Notes under the pieces: generated by a model
What the model saw: the letters and a program-made list of their open reading frames with translations, nothing else
Told to the model about the DNA's origin: nothing
Databases searched by the model: none
Program-made: the position numbers and the translations under genes
Part shown: one piece after another, positions 27,724 through 35,268 of the stretch
How positions within the stretch are numbered: position 1 is the first letter of the stretch
Layout: each line of letters starts with the position of its first letter
From: JAFDXJ01 sp038257845
GTDB taxonomy: Bacteria; Bacteroidota; Bacteroidia; Chitinophagales; Chitinophagaceae
Direction: 5' to 3'
DNA: 64,000 bases
Assembly: GCA_038257845.1 (NCBI GenBank)
Contig: JBBSQL010000004.1
Coordinates: 88,130-152,129, forward strand

Positions 27724-27735
27724 AAATTTATGCAT
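27716..27735. terminator. Possible hairpin across two convergent stop codons
   Basis: ATGCATAAA and TTTATGCAT are exact complements around a two-base centre, spanning the stops of obgE and the glycosylase. There is no clear T tract, so termination activity is doubtful. Confidence 0.3.
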
Positions 27736-28336
27736 CTTTCCATTGCCATAAATGCAGGCAGGCATAGGTACGGTAAGGGCTCCAGGCTTGGGAGAGTTTC
27801 AGTATTTTGGCACGCAACTTTTTTTTGTCTTTGATTTTTAAATTATACAATTGAATAATACTTTGTTGTAATCCCAGGTCATCTACTGCAAAAATATCTT
27901 CGCGGCCAAGTGAAAACATGAGCAGCATTTCCACCGTCCATCTTCCCACCCCTTTTATTTGCGTAAGCAATTCCATGACCGCTTCATTTTCCATAGCCAT
28001 TAATTTTTTATCAGTGATCTTATGATCTATACAAAACTGTGCAACGTTTTTTACATATTGCACTTTAGCATTGGAAAGCCCGATCGCGCGCATGGTTTCA
28101 TTTGGTGTTGTTAAAACCTGCGCCGGGCGTGGTTCTTTACCTTTATACAATTCCAGGAAACGATGGTAAATAATTTTCGCTACACGTGTATTCAATTGTT
28201 GTGACATGATACCTGCCATAAGCCGCAAGGGAATATTTTTATGAAATTGCAATGGCTGGCATGGCATATTCAAAATAGCTGCCAGCTTCAAATCCTTTTG
28301 CAGGTGCAACTTGTAAGGCATTTCATTTTTTTTCAT
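27728..28336 (-). CDS. DNA-3-methyladenine glycosylase II-like (HhH-GPD)
   Basis: A 202-aa base-excision repair glycosylase removing alkylated purines. The helix-hairpin-helix is TQIKGVGRWTVEMLLMFSLG and the catalytic Asp lies in DIFAVDDLGLQQSI; the C-terminal WSPYRTYACLHLWQW is the AlkA-family end. It lacks the N-terminal TBP-like domain of E. coli AlkA, so it is the short form. ATG 28336, with another ATG 5 codons later. Convergent with obgE. Confidence 0.92.
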   Translation of the reverse strand: MKKNEMPYKLHLQKDLKLAAILNMPCQPLQFHKNIPLRLMAGIMSQQLNTRVAKIIYHRFLELYKGKEPRPAQVLTTPNETMRAIGLSNAKVQYVKNVAQFCIDHKITDKKLMAMENEAVMELLTQIKGVGRWTVEMLLMFSLGREDIFAVDDLGLQQSIIQLYNLKIKDKKKLRAKILKLSQAWSPYRTYACLHLWQWKDA

Positions 28337-28370
28337 TCGATTTTTTTCATGTATTTTTCAAAAAAAAATT

Positions 28371-28814
28371 ATGAAGCAAAAATACTTTTTAACCGGTGTA
28401 ATTGCATTATGCATTTTTTTATTTCATGCTACCGTTTCATTTGCGCAAAATAAGGATGAAATGGAAATTCGTAAAACATTGAATCAGCAAAATGCAGCAT
28501 GGAACCGCGGCAATCTTGATTCTTTTATGATTGGTTACTGGAATAATGACAGCCTGCTTTTTATCGGTAGTGCAGGCCCGCGATATGGCTATGAAACCAC
28601 GCTGAAAGGATACAAAAAAGGTTACCCCGATACAGCACACATGGGCCATTTTACATCCACTATTTTAAGTATGAAAAAATTATCAGGTGAATATTATTTT
28701 GTTGTGGGGAAATGGGCGCTACAACGCAGTGTGGGCGATGTGTCCGGTTTTTATACTTTATTATTCCGGAAAATAAAAGGACACTGGGTGATCATAGCTG
28801 ATCACAGCAGTTGA
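28371..28814 (+). CDS. Secreted NTF2-like (SnoaL/DUF4440-type) protein
   Basis: A 147-aa exported protein: signal peptide MKQKYFLTGVIALCIFLFHA to VSFAQ, then an NTF2-like alpha+beta domain with the typical opening EIRKTLNQQNAAWNRGNLDSFM, LLFIGSAGPRYGYE, and the ending HWVIIADHSS. Such domains bind small ligands or dimerise; no activity can be assigned. ATG start, divergent from the glycosylase with 34 bases between starts. Confidence 0.82.
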   Translation: MKQKYFLTGVIALCIFLFHATVSFAQNKDEMEIRKTLNQQNAAWNRGNLDSFMIGYWNNDSLLFIGSAGPRYGYETTLKGYKKGYPDTAHMGHFTSTILSMKKLSGEYYFVVGKWALQRSVGDVSGFYTLLFRKIKGHWVIIADHSS

Positions 28815-28821
28815 TGCACAT

Positions 28822-29049
28822 TTAACTAAGATCCAATGGCTCTTTCCATATATTCCTGATCATCCAGATGGAAAAGATAAGGCTTGCTATTAACCATAGA
28901 TAAAATATAATATTGCCTAAAGTTATTCGATCATAAATAAATCCCCACTGCAGCATGATGCCAATGCTCGCATTTAGTAACATCCATACAATAACAATAC
29001 ACATTGTATAAACGATCCTAAGAAAAAATTCGCGCATCTCCGGTTCCAT
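28822..29049 (-). CDS. Small two-helix membrane protein, unknown
   Basis: A 75-aa protein with two hydrophobic segments (IVYTMCIVIVWMLLNASIGIML and IIFYLWLIASLIFSIWMI) and a short polar C-terminus (RNIWKEPLDLS). I do not recognise a domain. ATG start; its stop is 8 bases from the end of the NTF2-like gene. Small Chitinophagaceae membrane proteins of this kind are common but undescribed. Confidence 0.6.
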   Translation of the reverse strand: MEPEMREFFLRIVYTMCIVIVWMLLNASIGIMLQWGFIYDRITLGNIIFYLWLIASLIFSIWMIRNIWKEPLDLS

Positions 29050-29090
29050 TTTTCAACTTTTTTCATTGCAAAAATACATTTAAGAAAACA

Positions 29091-29120
29091 AAAAAGCAGC
29101 TCTAAAAAGGCTGCTTTTTT
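29091..29120. terminator. Intrinsic terminator after the outer-membrane protein gene
   Basis: AAAAAGCAGC and GCTGCTTTTT form a 10-bp stem with a 9-base loop and T tracts on both strands. It lies just downstream of the minus-strand gene ending at 29139 and upstream of the start at 29049. Confidence 0.8.
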
Positions 29121-29138
29121 ATATACAAAAAAATTAAT

Positions 29139-29876
29139 TTAAAGCCCGCTAAGTGTAAGGCCAATAGAATAGGGATGAATAGGAGCGCCCGCAGCCTGTT
29201 TCAAAAAACTGTTTAACTGGTAGGAACCATCCAATGTAAAATTTCCATAACCCACCCGGCCGGTTACGGCAAAACGGGTAGAATTGATAAAACGTTTTTC
29301 ACTTTCTTTTTGAATAAATTTGTCGCCATATACAGTTGTGCCAGTGGCATCCATCAGGTTTTTTCCTTTTGTATATGCTTTTAAAAGCGTTCCAACCTTC
29401 ACGCCAAATGCCATTTTAAAACCTTTATCCGGTTGTACGGGATTACCGGCATAACGGAGTTCTAAAGGTAATTCTGCAAAAATCGTTGTGAGTTTATATT
29501 TATTATAATGAGATGTTGCGCTTACATCAATAAACGGTAAAAACGTAGTAGCAGAGGATTTTAGGTCAACAAGTGTATTTTTAAAAAATATATTACTGCT
29601 GCCAATACCCACACCCACACCCACACTGAAATGCGGGCTGGATCGGAAAGGTTTGTCCAGCATCACGTAAAAATTGAAATGCCGGGAAAACCCGGAAGGA
29701 TTTATAGAATCAGGTGTATTCAACCATCCATCCACACCATATTGAATCATAAAATGATCATTTGCGCGGTTACTCAGATCCATCTTTTGTTTGGCTGGCT
29801 GAGCAGTATTTTCCTGGGCTTGTACAGCGCCATATAAAAAAAATATACATCCTATTGCCGCTATTAATTTTTTCAT
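29139..29876 (-). CDS. Outer-membrane beta-barrel protein
   Basis: A 245-aa exported protein: signal peptide MKKLIAAIGCIFFLYGAVQA, then a region of alternating amphipathic strands (FNFYVMLDKPFRS, FSVGVGVGIGSSNIFF, FAELPLELRYAGNP, AFGVKVGTLLKAYTKG, FAVTGRVGYGNFTLDGSYQL) ending HPYSIGLTLSGL with a terminal hydrophobic residue pattern of outer-membrane barrels. Resembles the PorT-like/OMP_b-brl families; function unknown. ATG start with a full promoter upstream (29919-29946) and a terminator downstream, so monocistronic. Confidence 0.8.
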   Translation of the reverse strand: MKKLIAAIGCIFFLYGAVQAQENTAQPAKQKMDLSNRANDHFMIQYGVDGWLNTPDSINPSGFSRHFNFYVMLDKPFRSSPHFSVGVGVGIGSSNIFFKNTLVDLKSSATTFLPFIDVSATSHYNKYKLTTIFAELPLELRYAGNPVQPDKGFKMAFGVKVGTLLKAYTKGKNLMDATGTTVYGDKFIQKESEKRFINSTRFAVTGRVGYGNFTLDGSYQLNSFLKQAAGAPIHPYSIGLTLSGL

Positions 29877-29918
29877 CCGTGCAGTTGTTTTTTTAATTAT
29901 TTACTTTTTTGAAAGCAA

Positions 29919-29946
29919 CAAAAATAAATGAATTGAACCCAAGCAA
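29919..29946 (-). promoter_or_regulatory. Promoter of the outer-membrane barrel gene
   Basis: On the minus strand TTG (29944-29946), a 17-base spacer and TATTTTTG (29919-29926) fit both Bacteroidota elements, about 40 bases before the ATG at 29876. Confidence 0.6.
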
Positions 29947-30068
29947 GGGGTTAAAAATATGCCAAATAAAAGCCTTTTAAATGTATGAGGAACCAGGAAC
30001 TTTATTATTCCATCCCTGTAATTAAAATGAAAACGTATCTTCATCAATATCTTTTTTGAAACTACCGT

Positions 30069-30431
30069 ATGAAAATTTTAATTGCCGAGGACGACCCTAT
30101 CAGCCTTTTATTGTTGCAAAAGCAACTGGCAAATGAATCTTTTGAACTTTGCATTGCCTCAGATGGTCATGAAGCATATAAAAAATTGACGGAATTTCAA
30201 CCGGATCTCCTGGTTACCGACCTGATGATGCCCAGAACTTCAGGGCTGGAATTGATTGGTCTTGTAAGGGCAAATTACACAAAAAAATTACCAATCCTGG
30301 TATTATCGGCAATGGATGATGAAAGCACGGTAATGGAAGCATTATCCATTGGCGCAGATGATTTTATTATTAAACCTGCGGAACAGGAGGAATTGCTGAT
30401 GAAGATAAAACGGTTAGGTAAATTGAAATAA
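30069..30431 (+). CDS. Stand-alone receiver-domain response regulator
   Basis: A 120-aa CheY-like protein with only a receiver domain: acidic pair Asp8-Asp9 (AEDDPIS), phospho-acceptor Asp51 (LLVTDLMMP), Ser in VLSAMDDE and Lys in FIIKPAEQ. No output domain and no kinase next to it, so it probably works by protein contact or in a phosphorelay. ATG start; single gene, convergent with recQ. Confidence 0.9.
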   Translation: MKILIAEDDPISLLLLQKQLANESFELCIASDGHEAYKKLTEFQPDLLVTDLMMPRTSGLELIGLVRANYTKKLPILVLSAMDDESTVMEALSIGADDFIIKPAEQEELLMKIKRLGKLK

Positions 30432-30450
30432 GCTCCGGGAATTAAAAGTT

Positions 30451-32763
30451 TTAATTGCCATACTCCGAAATAAATTTTATCCGCATAATTTTTAATTCAT
30501 CCCATTCATAACCGCTATCCTGTAATTCTTCCTGTGCAGTTTCTAATGATGAAGTTTCACAACTTTTAAAATAATCCATGATTTCTTCCTGGTCATCTTC
30601 ATCGAGAATATCATCAATGGCATAATTTAGATTCAGCCTCGTGCCACTCGACACAATGGTTTCCATTTCTTCCAGTAAAGAATCGAGTTTCAGGTCTTTG
30701 TTTCTGGCAATGGTTTCCAGCGGAATTTTTCTATCTACATTTTGAATTATATAAATTTTATTGCTGCTTTTATTGGCAACTGTTTTCATTACGAAATCAT
30801 CCGGCCTTTCTATATCATTCTCTTCCACATATCGTGCAATCAAAGTGATAAAAGGTTTTCCATACCGTGCAGCTTTTCCTTTACTTACACCCTGGCATTT
30901 CTCCAATTCCAGTAACGTGGTTGGGTACGCGGTAGCCATATCATTCAGCGATGATTCCAGGAATAAAACGAAAGGTGGCAAACCAACTTTCTTCGCTTCT
31001 GTTTGGCGCAGGCTTTTAAGCATCTCCACCAGTTTATCGTCGAAAGCTGCGCCACCACTGCCTCCGTCGCCGGTTTCCACATCTTCATCATCTTCATTGG
31101 CTTCTTCAAATAAATTGCTCAATGCAATTTTGAATGAGGTCGGTTTTTTCAAAAACTTTTCACTCGCTTCAGTAAATTTCAACAAGCCATATTCTTCAAT
31201 ATCCTTTCGCAATAAGTTTTCCAATAATAATTGTCTTACAAGGCTATTCCAGAAATGTACATCTTTTTCCTTCCCAATTCCAAACGTATCCAGTTCTTCA
31301 TGCCTGTACATTTTTATCTGCGGCGTCGGTTTTCCCATGAGCACATTCACGACGTAATCTGTATGAAATCTACCATCCAATGCTTTCACAACTTTTAGCA
31401 CTTTCAAAGCTTCCTCTTTTGTTTCAATTTTTTCTTTTGGATGCAGGCAATTATCGCAATTGCCACAGTTTTCTTCATCGGTATTTTCACCAAAATAATG
31501 CAATAATACTTTCCTGCGACAGGTAGAAATTTCTGCAAAGGCAACTGTTTCATTGATTAATTGGGCACCGATTTCCCTTTCACTCAAAGGCTTGTCCCGC
31601 ATCAGGTGTTCCAGTTTGGCCACGTCTTTATGAGAATAAAATAAGAGGCATTTACCTTCCAGTCCATCCCTGCCGGCGCGGCCTGTTTCCTGGTAATAAT
31701 TTTCAATGGATTTAGGAATATTAAAATGTATGACGAAACGGATATCCGGTTTATCAATGCCCATTCCAAATGCAATAGTTGCCACGATCACCTGTACGTC
31801 TTCATTTAAAAATTGATCCTGGCGATTGGCCCGAAGTTTAGAATCCAGGCCGGCATGGTAGGCCACAGCTTTAATATTATTAGCCACCAATAACTCGGCA
31901 AGCTCTTCGGTGGTTCTCCTGTTCAATGTATAAATAATCCCGCTTTTCCCTGCATTATGTGAAATGAATCGAACGATATTGCGGATAGTCTGATCCTTTT
32001 TTAATTTGGGCTGAATTTCATAATACAAATTGGCCCGGTTAAAGGAAGAAATATAAATATTGGGATCGCGTAAACCTAAGTTCTTAACGATATCACTTTG
32101 CACTTTGGGCGTAGCGGTTGCAGTTAGCGCAACAACGGGCAGAACAGGGTTTATCTGGTCCATCATTTCACGAAGCCTTCGGTATTCCGGCCTGAAATCA
32201 TGCCCCCATTCAGAAATACAATGTGCTTCATCAACGGCGAAAAAAGAAATTTTTAATTCTTTAAAAAAATCCAGGTTCTCCTGCTTGGTAAGTGTTTCCG
32301 GCGCTACGTATAATAATTTGGTTTTACCGGCAAGCAGGTCGGCCTTCACTTCTTTTACCTGGCCTTTATTCAATGAAGAGTTTAAAAAATGTGCTATATC
32401 ATCTTTCTCACTGTAACCCCGAACAAGATCTACCTGGTTTTTCATAAGTGCGATCAATGGACTTACTACGATGGCACAGCCTTCCAAAATCATGGCGGGC
32501 AATTGATAACATAAACTTTTTCCCCCACCCGTAGGCATGATCACAAAAGTATCATGCCCGTCAAGAAGGCTATTGATGGCTTCTACTTGGCGGCCTTTAA
32601 ATTTTTGAAAGCCAAAATGTTTTTTTACGGCCTGGAGTATATCATGTCCATGATTTCCTTTTTGTCCGGTAGAAATCGTTTTTTCTTTTTTAGTTACTGG
32701 TTGGCTCTTCGCCTTTTTTACCGGCGTCTTTTTTGCAGGCGTCTTTTTTGCTGATGTAGGCAT
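30451..32763 (-). CDS. recQ: ATP-dependent DNA helicase RecQ
   Basis: 3'-5' DNA helicase of recombination and replication-fork repair. A 770-aa protein: a Lys/Pro/Ala-rich basic tail (KKTPAKKTPVKKAK), then the helicase core with Walker A MPTGGGKSLCYQLP, DEAH box VDEAHCISEWGHDFRPEYR, and motif VI HFNIPKSIENYYQETGRAGRD. The RQC zinc site is CRRKVLLHYF...CGNCDNC, followed by winged helix and an HRDC domain (FVLFLESSLNDMATAYPTTL). The extension after HRDC (about 110 residues) contains a possible helix-turn-helix (IPLETIARNKDLKLDSLLEE). ATG 32763 is preferred over GTG 32769. Confidence 0.96.
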   Translation of the reverse strand: MPTSAKKTPAKKTPVKKAKSQPVTKKEKTISTGQKGNHGHDILQAVKKHFGFQKFKGRQVEAINSLLDGHDTFVIMPTGGGKSLCYQLPAMILEGCAIVVSPLIALMKNQVDLVRGYSEKDDIAHFLNSSLNKGQVKEVKADLLAGKTKLLYVAPETLTKQENLDFFKELKISFFAVDEAHCISEWGHDFRPEYRRLREMMDQINPVLPVVALTATATPKVQSDIVKNLGLRDPNIYISSFNRANLYYEIQPKLKKDQTIRNIVRFISHNAGKSGIIYTLNRRTTEELAELLVANNIKAVAYHAGLDSKLRANRQDQFLNEDVQVIVATIAFGMGIDKPDIRFVIHFNIPKSIENYYQETGRAGRDGLEGKCLLFYSHKDVAKLEHLMRDKPLSEREIGAQLINETVAFAEISTCRRKVLLHYFGENTDEENCGNCDNCLHPKEKIETKEEALKVLKVVKALDGRFHTDYVVNVLMGKPTPQIKMYRHEELDTFGIGKEKDVHFWNSLVRQLLLENLLRKDIEEYGLLKFTEASEKFLKKPTSFKIALSNLFEEANEDDEDVETGDGGSGGAAFDDKLVEMLKSLRQTEAKKVGLPPFVLFLESSLNDMATAYPTTLLELEKCQGVSKGKAARYGKPFITLIARYVEENDIERPDDFVMKTVANKSSNKIYIIQNVDRKIPLETIARNKDLKLDSLLEEMETIVSSGTRLNLNYAIDDILDEDDQEEIMDYFKSCETSSLETAQEELQDSGYEWDELKIMRIKFISEYGN

Positions 32764-32963
32764 ATTCACAGAATTTCCAATTCGCGATATTTATAAATTC
32801 CTCAAAAGGTAATTAATAAATAATAATAAAATAAAATTAATTTCTCTTATGGTTGCTTTGGTTTAAAAAAATCTTTGGAAACAAAGTATAAGTAAACCTC
32901 ACTAAACCCTAACGAAGTTAATAAATCCGGCTTAAATTTTAGAATACGAACTTTGTTAAAGTT

Positions 32964-32971
32964 TACCTTTG
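32964..32971 (+). promoter_or_regulatory. -7 box very close to the kdsD start
   Basis: TACCTTTG matches TAnnTTTG exactly and ends only 8 bases before the ATG at 32980. If used, the transcript has a leader of a few bases or none. Confidence 0.45.
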
Positions 32972-32979
32972 CACTCATC

Positions 32980-33945
32980 ATGGAAAAAAATATACAAGTG
33001 AGCGCCCGGCGGACGATAGCATTAGAAGCACAATCCGTACAGGGCCTCGAAAATTTTATCAATGATGAATTTGAAAAAGCGATTTTAGCGATTCATCATT
33101 CTTCAGGACGCGTGGTGGTTACAGGTATTGGTAAAAGTGCGATCGTGGGACAAAAGATCGTAGCTACTTTCAATTCTACCGGTACTCCATCTTTATTCAT
33201 GCACGCGGCAGATGCATTGCATGGCGATATGGGCATGATACAGGAAAATGATGTAGTGCTGATCATTAGTAAAAGCGGTGAGAGCCCGGAGATAAAAGCA
33301 CTGCCACCCTTTATAAAAAATTTTGGAAATACATTGATCGCGATGGTAGGCAATATGCAATCCACACTCGCCCGCGAAGCTGGAATAGTTTTAAATACAA
33401 CCGTTTCAAAAGAAGCCTGCCCGCATAACCTTGCACCTACGAGCAGTACCACTGCGCAAATGGTGATGGGAGATGCAATGGCTGTTTGCCTGATGGAATT
33501 AAACGGTTTTACAGGAACTGATTTTGCTCGCTATCATCCTGGTGGAAACCTGGGAAAAAGATTGTATTTAAAAGTGGACGATATTTATACACAAAATGAA
33601 AAACCAACAATTAGATCAACCGATAAATTGAAAGATGTGATCATGGTTATTTCACGCGGCAGGCTGGGTGCAGCAGTAGTGACGGATGAAAAAAATAAAC
33701 TCCTGGGAATCATAACAGACGGGGATATCAGGCGATTGCTTGGAAAAACAGATGATATCAGTAAGATAACTGCGCAGGATATCTTAACTTCGCACCCCAA
33801 AAATACCCAAGCCGGTACATTAGCTTTGAATGCCCTGGAAATAATGAAAGAAGCGGATATCAGCCAATTGGTGATTACCGGTTCTGACAATGAATACCTT
33901 GGCATTATTCATATTCATGACCTGGTACGGGAAGGATTATTTTGA
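32980..33945 (+). CDS. kdsD: Arabinose-5-phosphate isomerase (KpsF/GutQ family)
   Basis: Converts ribulose 5-phosphate to arabinose 5-phosphate, the precursor of KDO in lipopolysaccharide. A 321-aa protein: SIS domain (VTGIGKSAIVGQKIV, SKSGESPEIKALPP, LAPTSSTTAQMVMGDAMAVCLM) followed by two CBS domains (LGAAVVTDEKNKLLGIITDGDIRR and ISQLVITGSDNEYLGIIHIHDL). ATG 32980 is chosen because the -7 box at 32964 lies upstream and a TTG at 32953 would put it inside the gene. It precedes the mannose-1-phosphate guanylyltransferase by 32 bases, probably one operon. Confidence 0.94.
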   Translation: MEKNIQVSARRTIALEAQSVQGLENFINDEFEKAILAIHHSSGRVVVTGIGKSAIVGQKIVATFNSTGTPSLFMHAADALHGDMGMIQENDVVLIISKSGESPEIKALPPFIKNFGNTLIAMVGNMQSTLAREAGIVLNTTVSKEACPHNLAPTSSTTAQMVMGDAMAVCLMELNGFTGTDFARYHPGGNLGKRLYLKVDDIYTQNEKPTIRSTDKLKDVIMVISRGRLGAAVVTDEKNKLLGIITDGDIRRLLGKTDDISKITAQDILTSHPKNTQAGTLALNALEIMKEADISQLVITGSDNEYLGIIHIHDLVREGLF

Positions 33946-33977
33946 AAAAAATACATTTATAATACGTCAATCCTGAT

Positions 33978-35060
33978 ATGAATAAACATCACTATGTGGC
34001 AATACTTGCAGGTGGAATTGGCAGCAGGTTCTGGCCTAAAAGCAGGGCTGCCTTTCCCAAACAATTCCTCGATATTTTACAAACAGGTAAAACCCTGATC
34101 CAGCAAACCTTTGAAAGGTATGCGCGGTTCATTCCCGTTGATAATATTTATGTGATCACTTCGAAAGAGTATGCTTCATTAGTGAAAAAGCAACTGCCGG
34201 ATATGAATGAAAATAATATCCTGTCAGAACCGAGTCGTAAAAATACCGCTCCCTGCGTGGCATTTATTTCCTATAAATTATTCGAAAAAGATCCTGAATC
34301 TCAGATCATCATTGCGCCCAGCGATCATATCGTACTGGAGCCGGAGGCCTTTCAAAAAGCTGCATTAAAAGGTTTGCAGTTTGCCAAACACATGAAGGCA
34401 CTGGTAACACTCGGTATAAAACCGACTTATCCCAATACAGGCTATGGCTACATTCAACACGAAACTTTGCCCGTTGCAGACCATATCTACCAGGTAAAAA
34501 CATTTACCGAAAAACCTAATCTTGAACTGGCAAAAACCTTTTTGGCAAGTGGTGATTTTTTATGGAATGCTGGCGTTTTTATGTGGTGCAGTAGAGACCT
34601 TGTCAAAGCTTTTGAAATATACGAGCCCGAGATGAGTGAACTTTTTATATCAGAAAAAAATAATTTTAATACACCTGAAGAAAATAATGCACTGGAAAGA
34701 ATTTACCCGCAGTGCACGAATATTTCCATTGATTATGCCATCATGGAAAAAGCCAGCAATGTGTATGTGATCCCTTCATCTTTTGGCTGGAGCGACCTTG
34801 GCACATGGAACAGCGCCTATGATAATCTGGAAAAAGACTATTTGGGAAATGCTGTTGCCGGTGGAAATGTGATGATTATTGATGCCACAAAATGCATGGT
34901 TTCAGCGCCGGATAAAAAATTATTATTGCTCCAGGGCATGGATGATTTTATCATCATAGACACGGAAGATATTCTCCTAATTTGCAAAAAAGAAAAAGAG
35001 CAACAGATCAAAGAATACGTTGCAGAAGTCAAACGCAATAAGGGCGATCATTACCAGTAA
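33978..35060 (+). CDS. Mannose-1-phosphate guanylyltransferase
   Basis: Forms GDP-mannose from mannose 1-phosphate and GTP for surface polysaccharides. A 360-aa single-domain (short) form without a fused mannose-6-phosphate isomerase. Signature ILAGGIGSRFWPKSR with FPKQFLDI, the NTP-transferase block PSDHIV, PTYPNTGYGYIQ, FTEKPNLELA, FLWNAGVFMW and FGWSDLGTWNSAYDN. ATG start; follows kdsD on the same strand. Confidence 0.94.
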   Translation: MNKHHYVAILAGGIGSRFWPKSRAAFPKQFLDILQTGKTLIQQTFERYARFIPVDNIYVITSKEYASLVKKQLPDMNENNILSEPSRKNTAPCVAFISYKLFEKDPESQIIIAPSDHIVLEPEAFQKAALKGLQFAKHMKALVTLGIKPTYPNTGYGYIQHETLPVADHIYQVKTFTEKPNLELAKTFLASGDFLWNAGVFMWCSRDLVKAFEIYEPEMSELFISEKNNFNTPEENNALERIYPQCTNISIDYAIMEKASNVYVIPSSFGWSDLGTWNSAYDNLEKDYLGNAVAGGNVMIIDATKCMVSAPDKKLLLLQGMDDFIIIDTEDILLICKKEKEQQIKEYVAEVKRNKGDHYQ

Positions 35061-35072
35061 GCGGAGGAAATT

Positions 35073-35231
35073 TTATAACTTTTTTCCGCCGATCAGGGAA
35101 AGCAAAAACAGCACAAGGAAAATATAAAATAAGATTTTCGCAATACCCGCAGCGCTTTCAGAAATTCCTGTAAATCCGAATACTGCGGCAATGATTGCAA
35201 TGATTAAAAAGATGATGGTCCAGCGTAACAT
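35073..35231 (-). CDS. DUF1328 small membrane protein
   Basis: A 52-aa ORF translated by hand from the minus strand. It opens MLRWTIIFLIIAIIAAVFGF, continues TGISESAAGIAKILFYIF and ends LLSLIGGKKL. The two transmembrane segments around a G-I-x-x-x-A-A-x-I-A-K centre are the hallmark of DUF1328 (YtjA-like) proteins, which are stress-related and of unknown function. ATG start, 37 bases after the end of the convergent mannose-1-phosphate gene is its stop region. Family recognised with good confidence. Confidence 0.85.
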   Translation of the reverse strand: MLRWTIIFLIIAIIAAVFGFTGISESAAGIAKILFYIFLVLFLLSLIGGKKL

Positions 35232-35268
35232 AGTTTTTGATTTTGGTGATTAAATGTTTTGTAAATAA

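Noticed and set aside
30761..31357. 198-codon open frame antisense to recQ
   Set aside because: It lies wholly inside recQ, has Ser/Phe-rich composition typical of a shadow frame and no known motif.
32770..32979. Small RNA or extra gene between recQ and kdsD
   Set aside because: The segment is AT-rich with stops in all frames and no hairpin-plus-T-tract; it appears to be a divergent promoter region.
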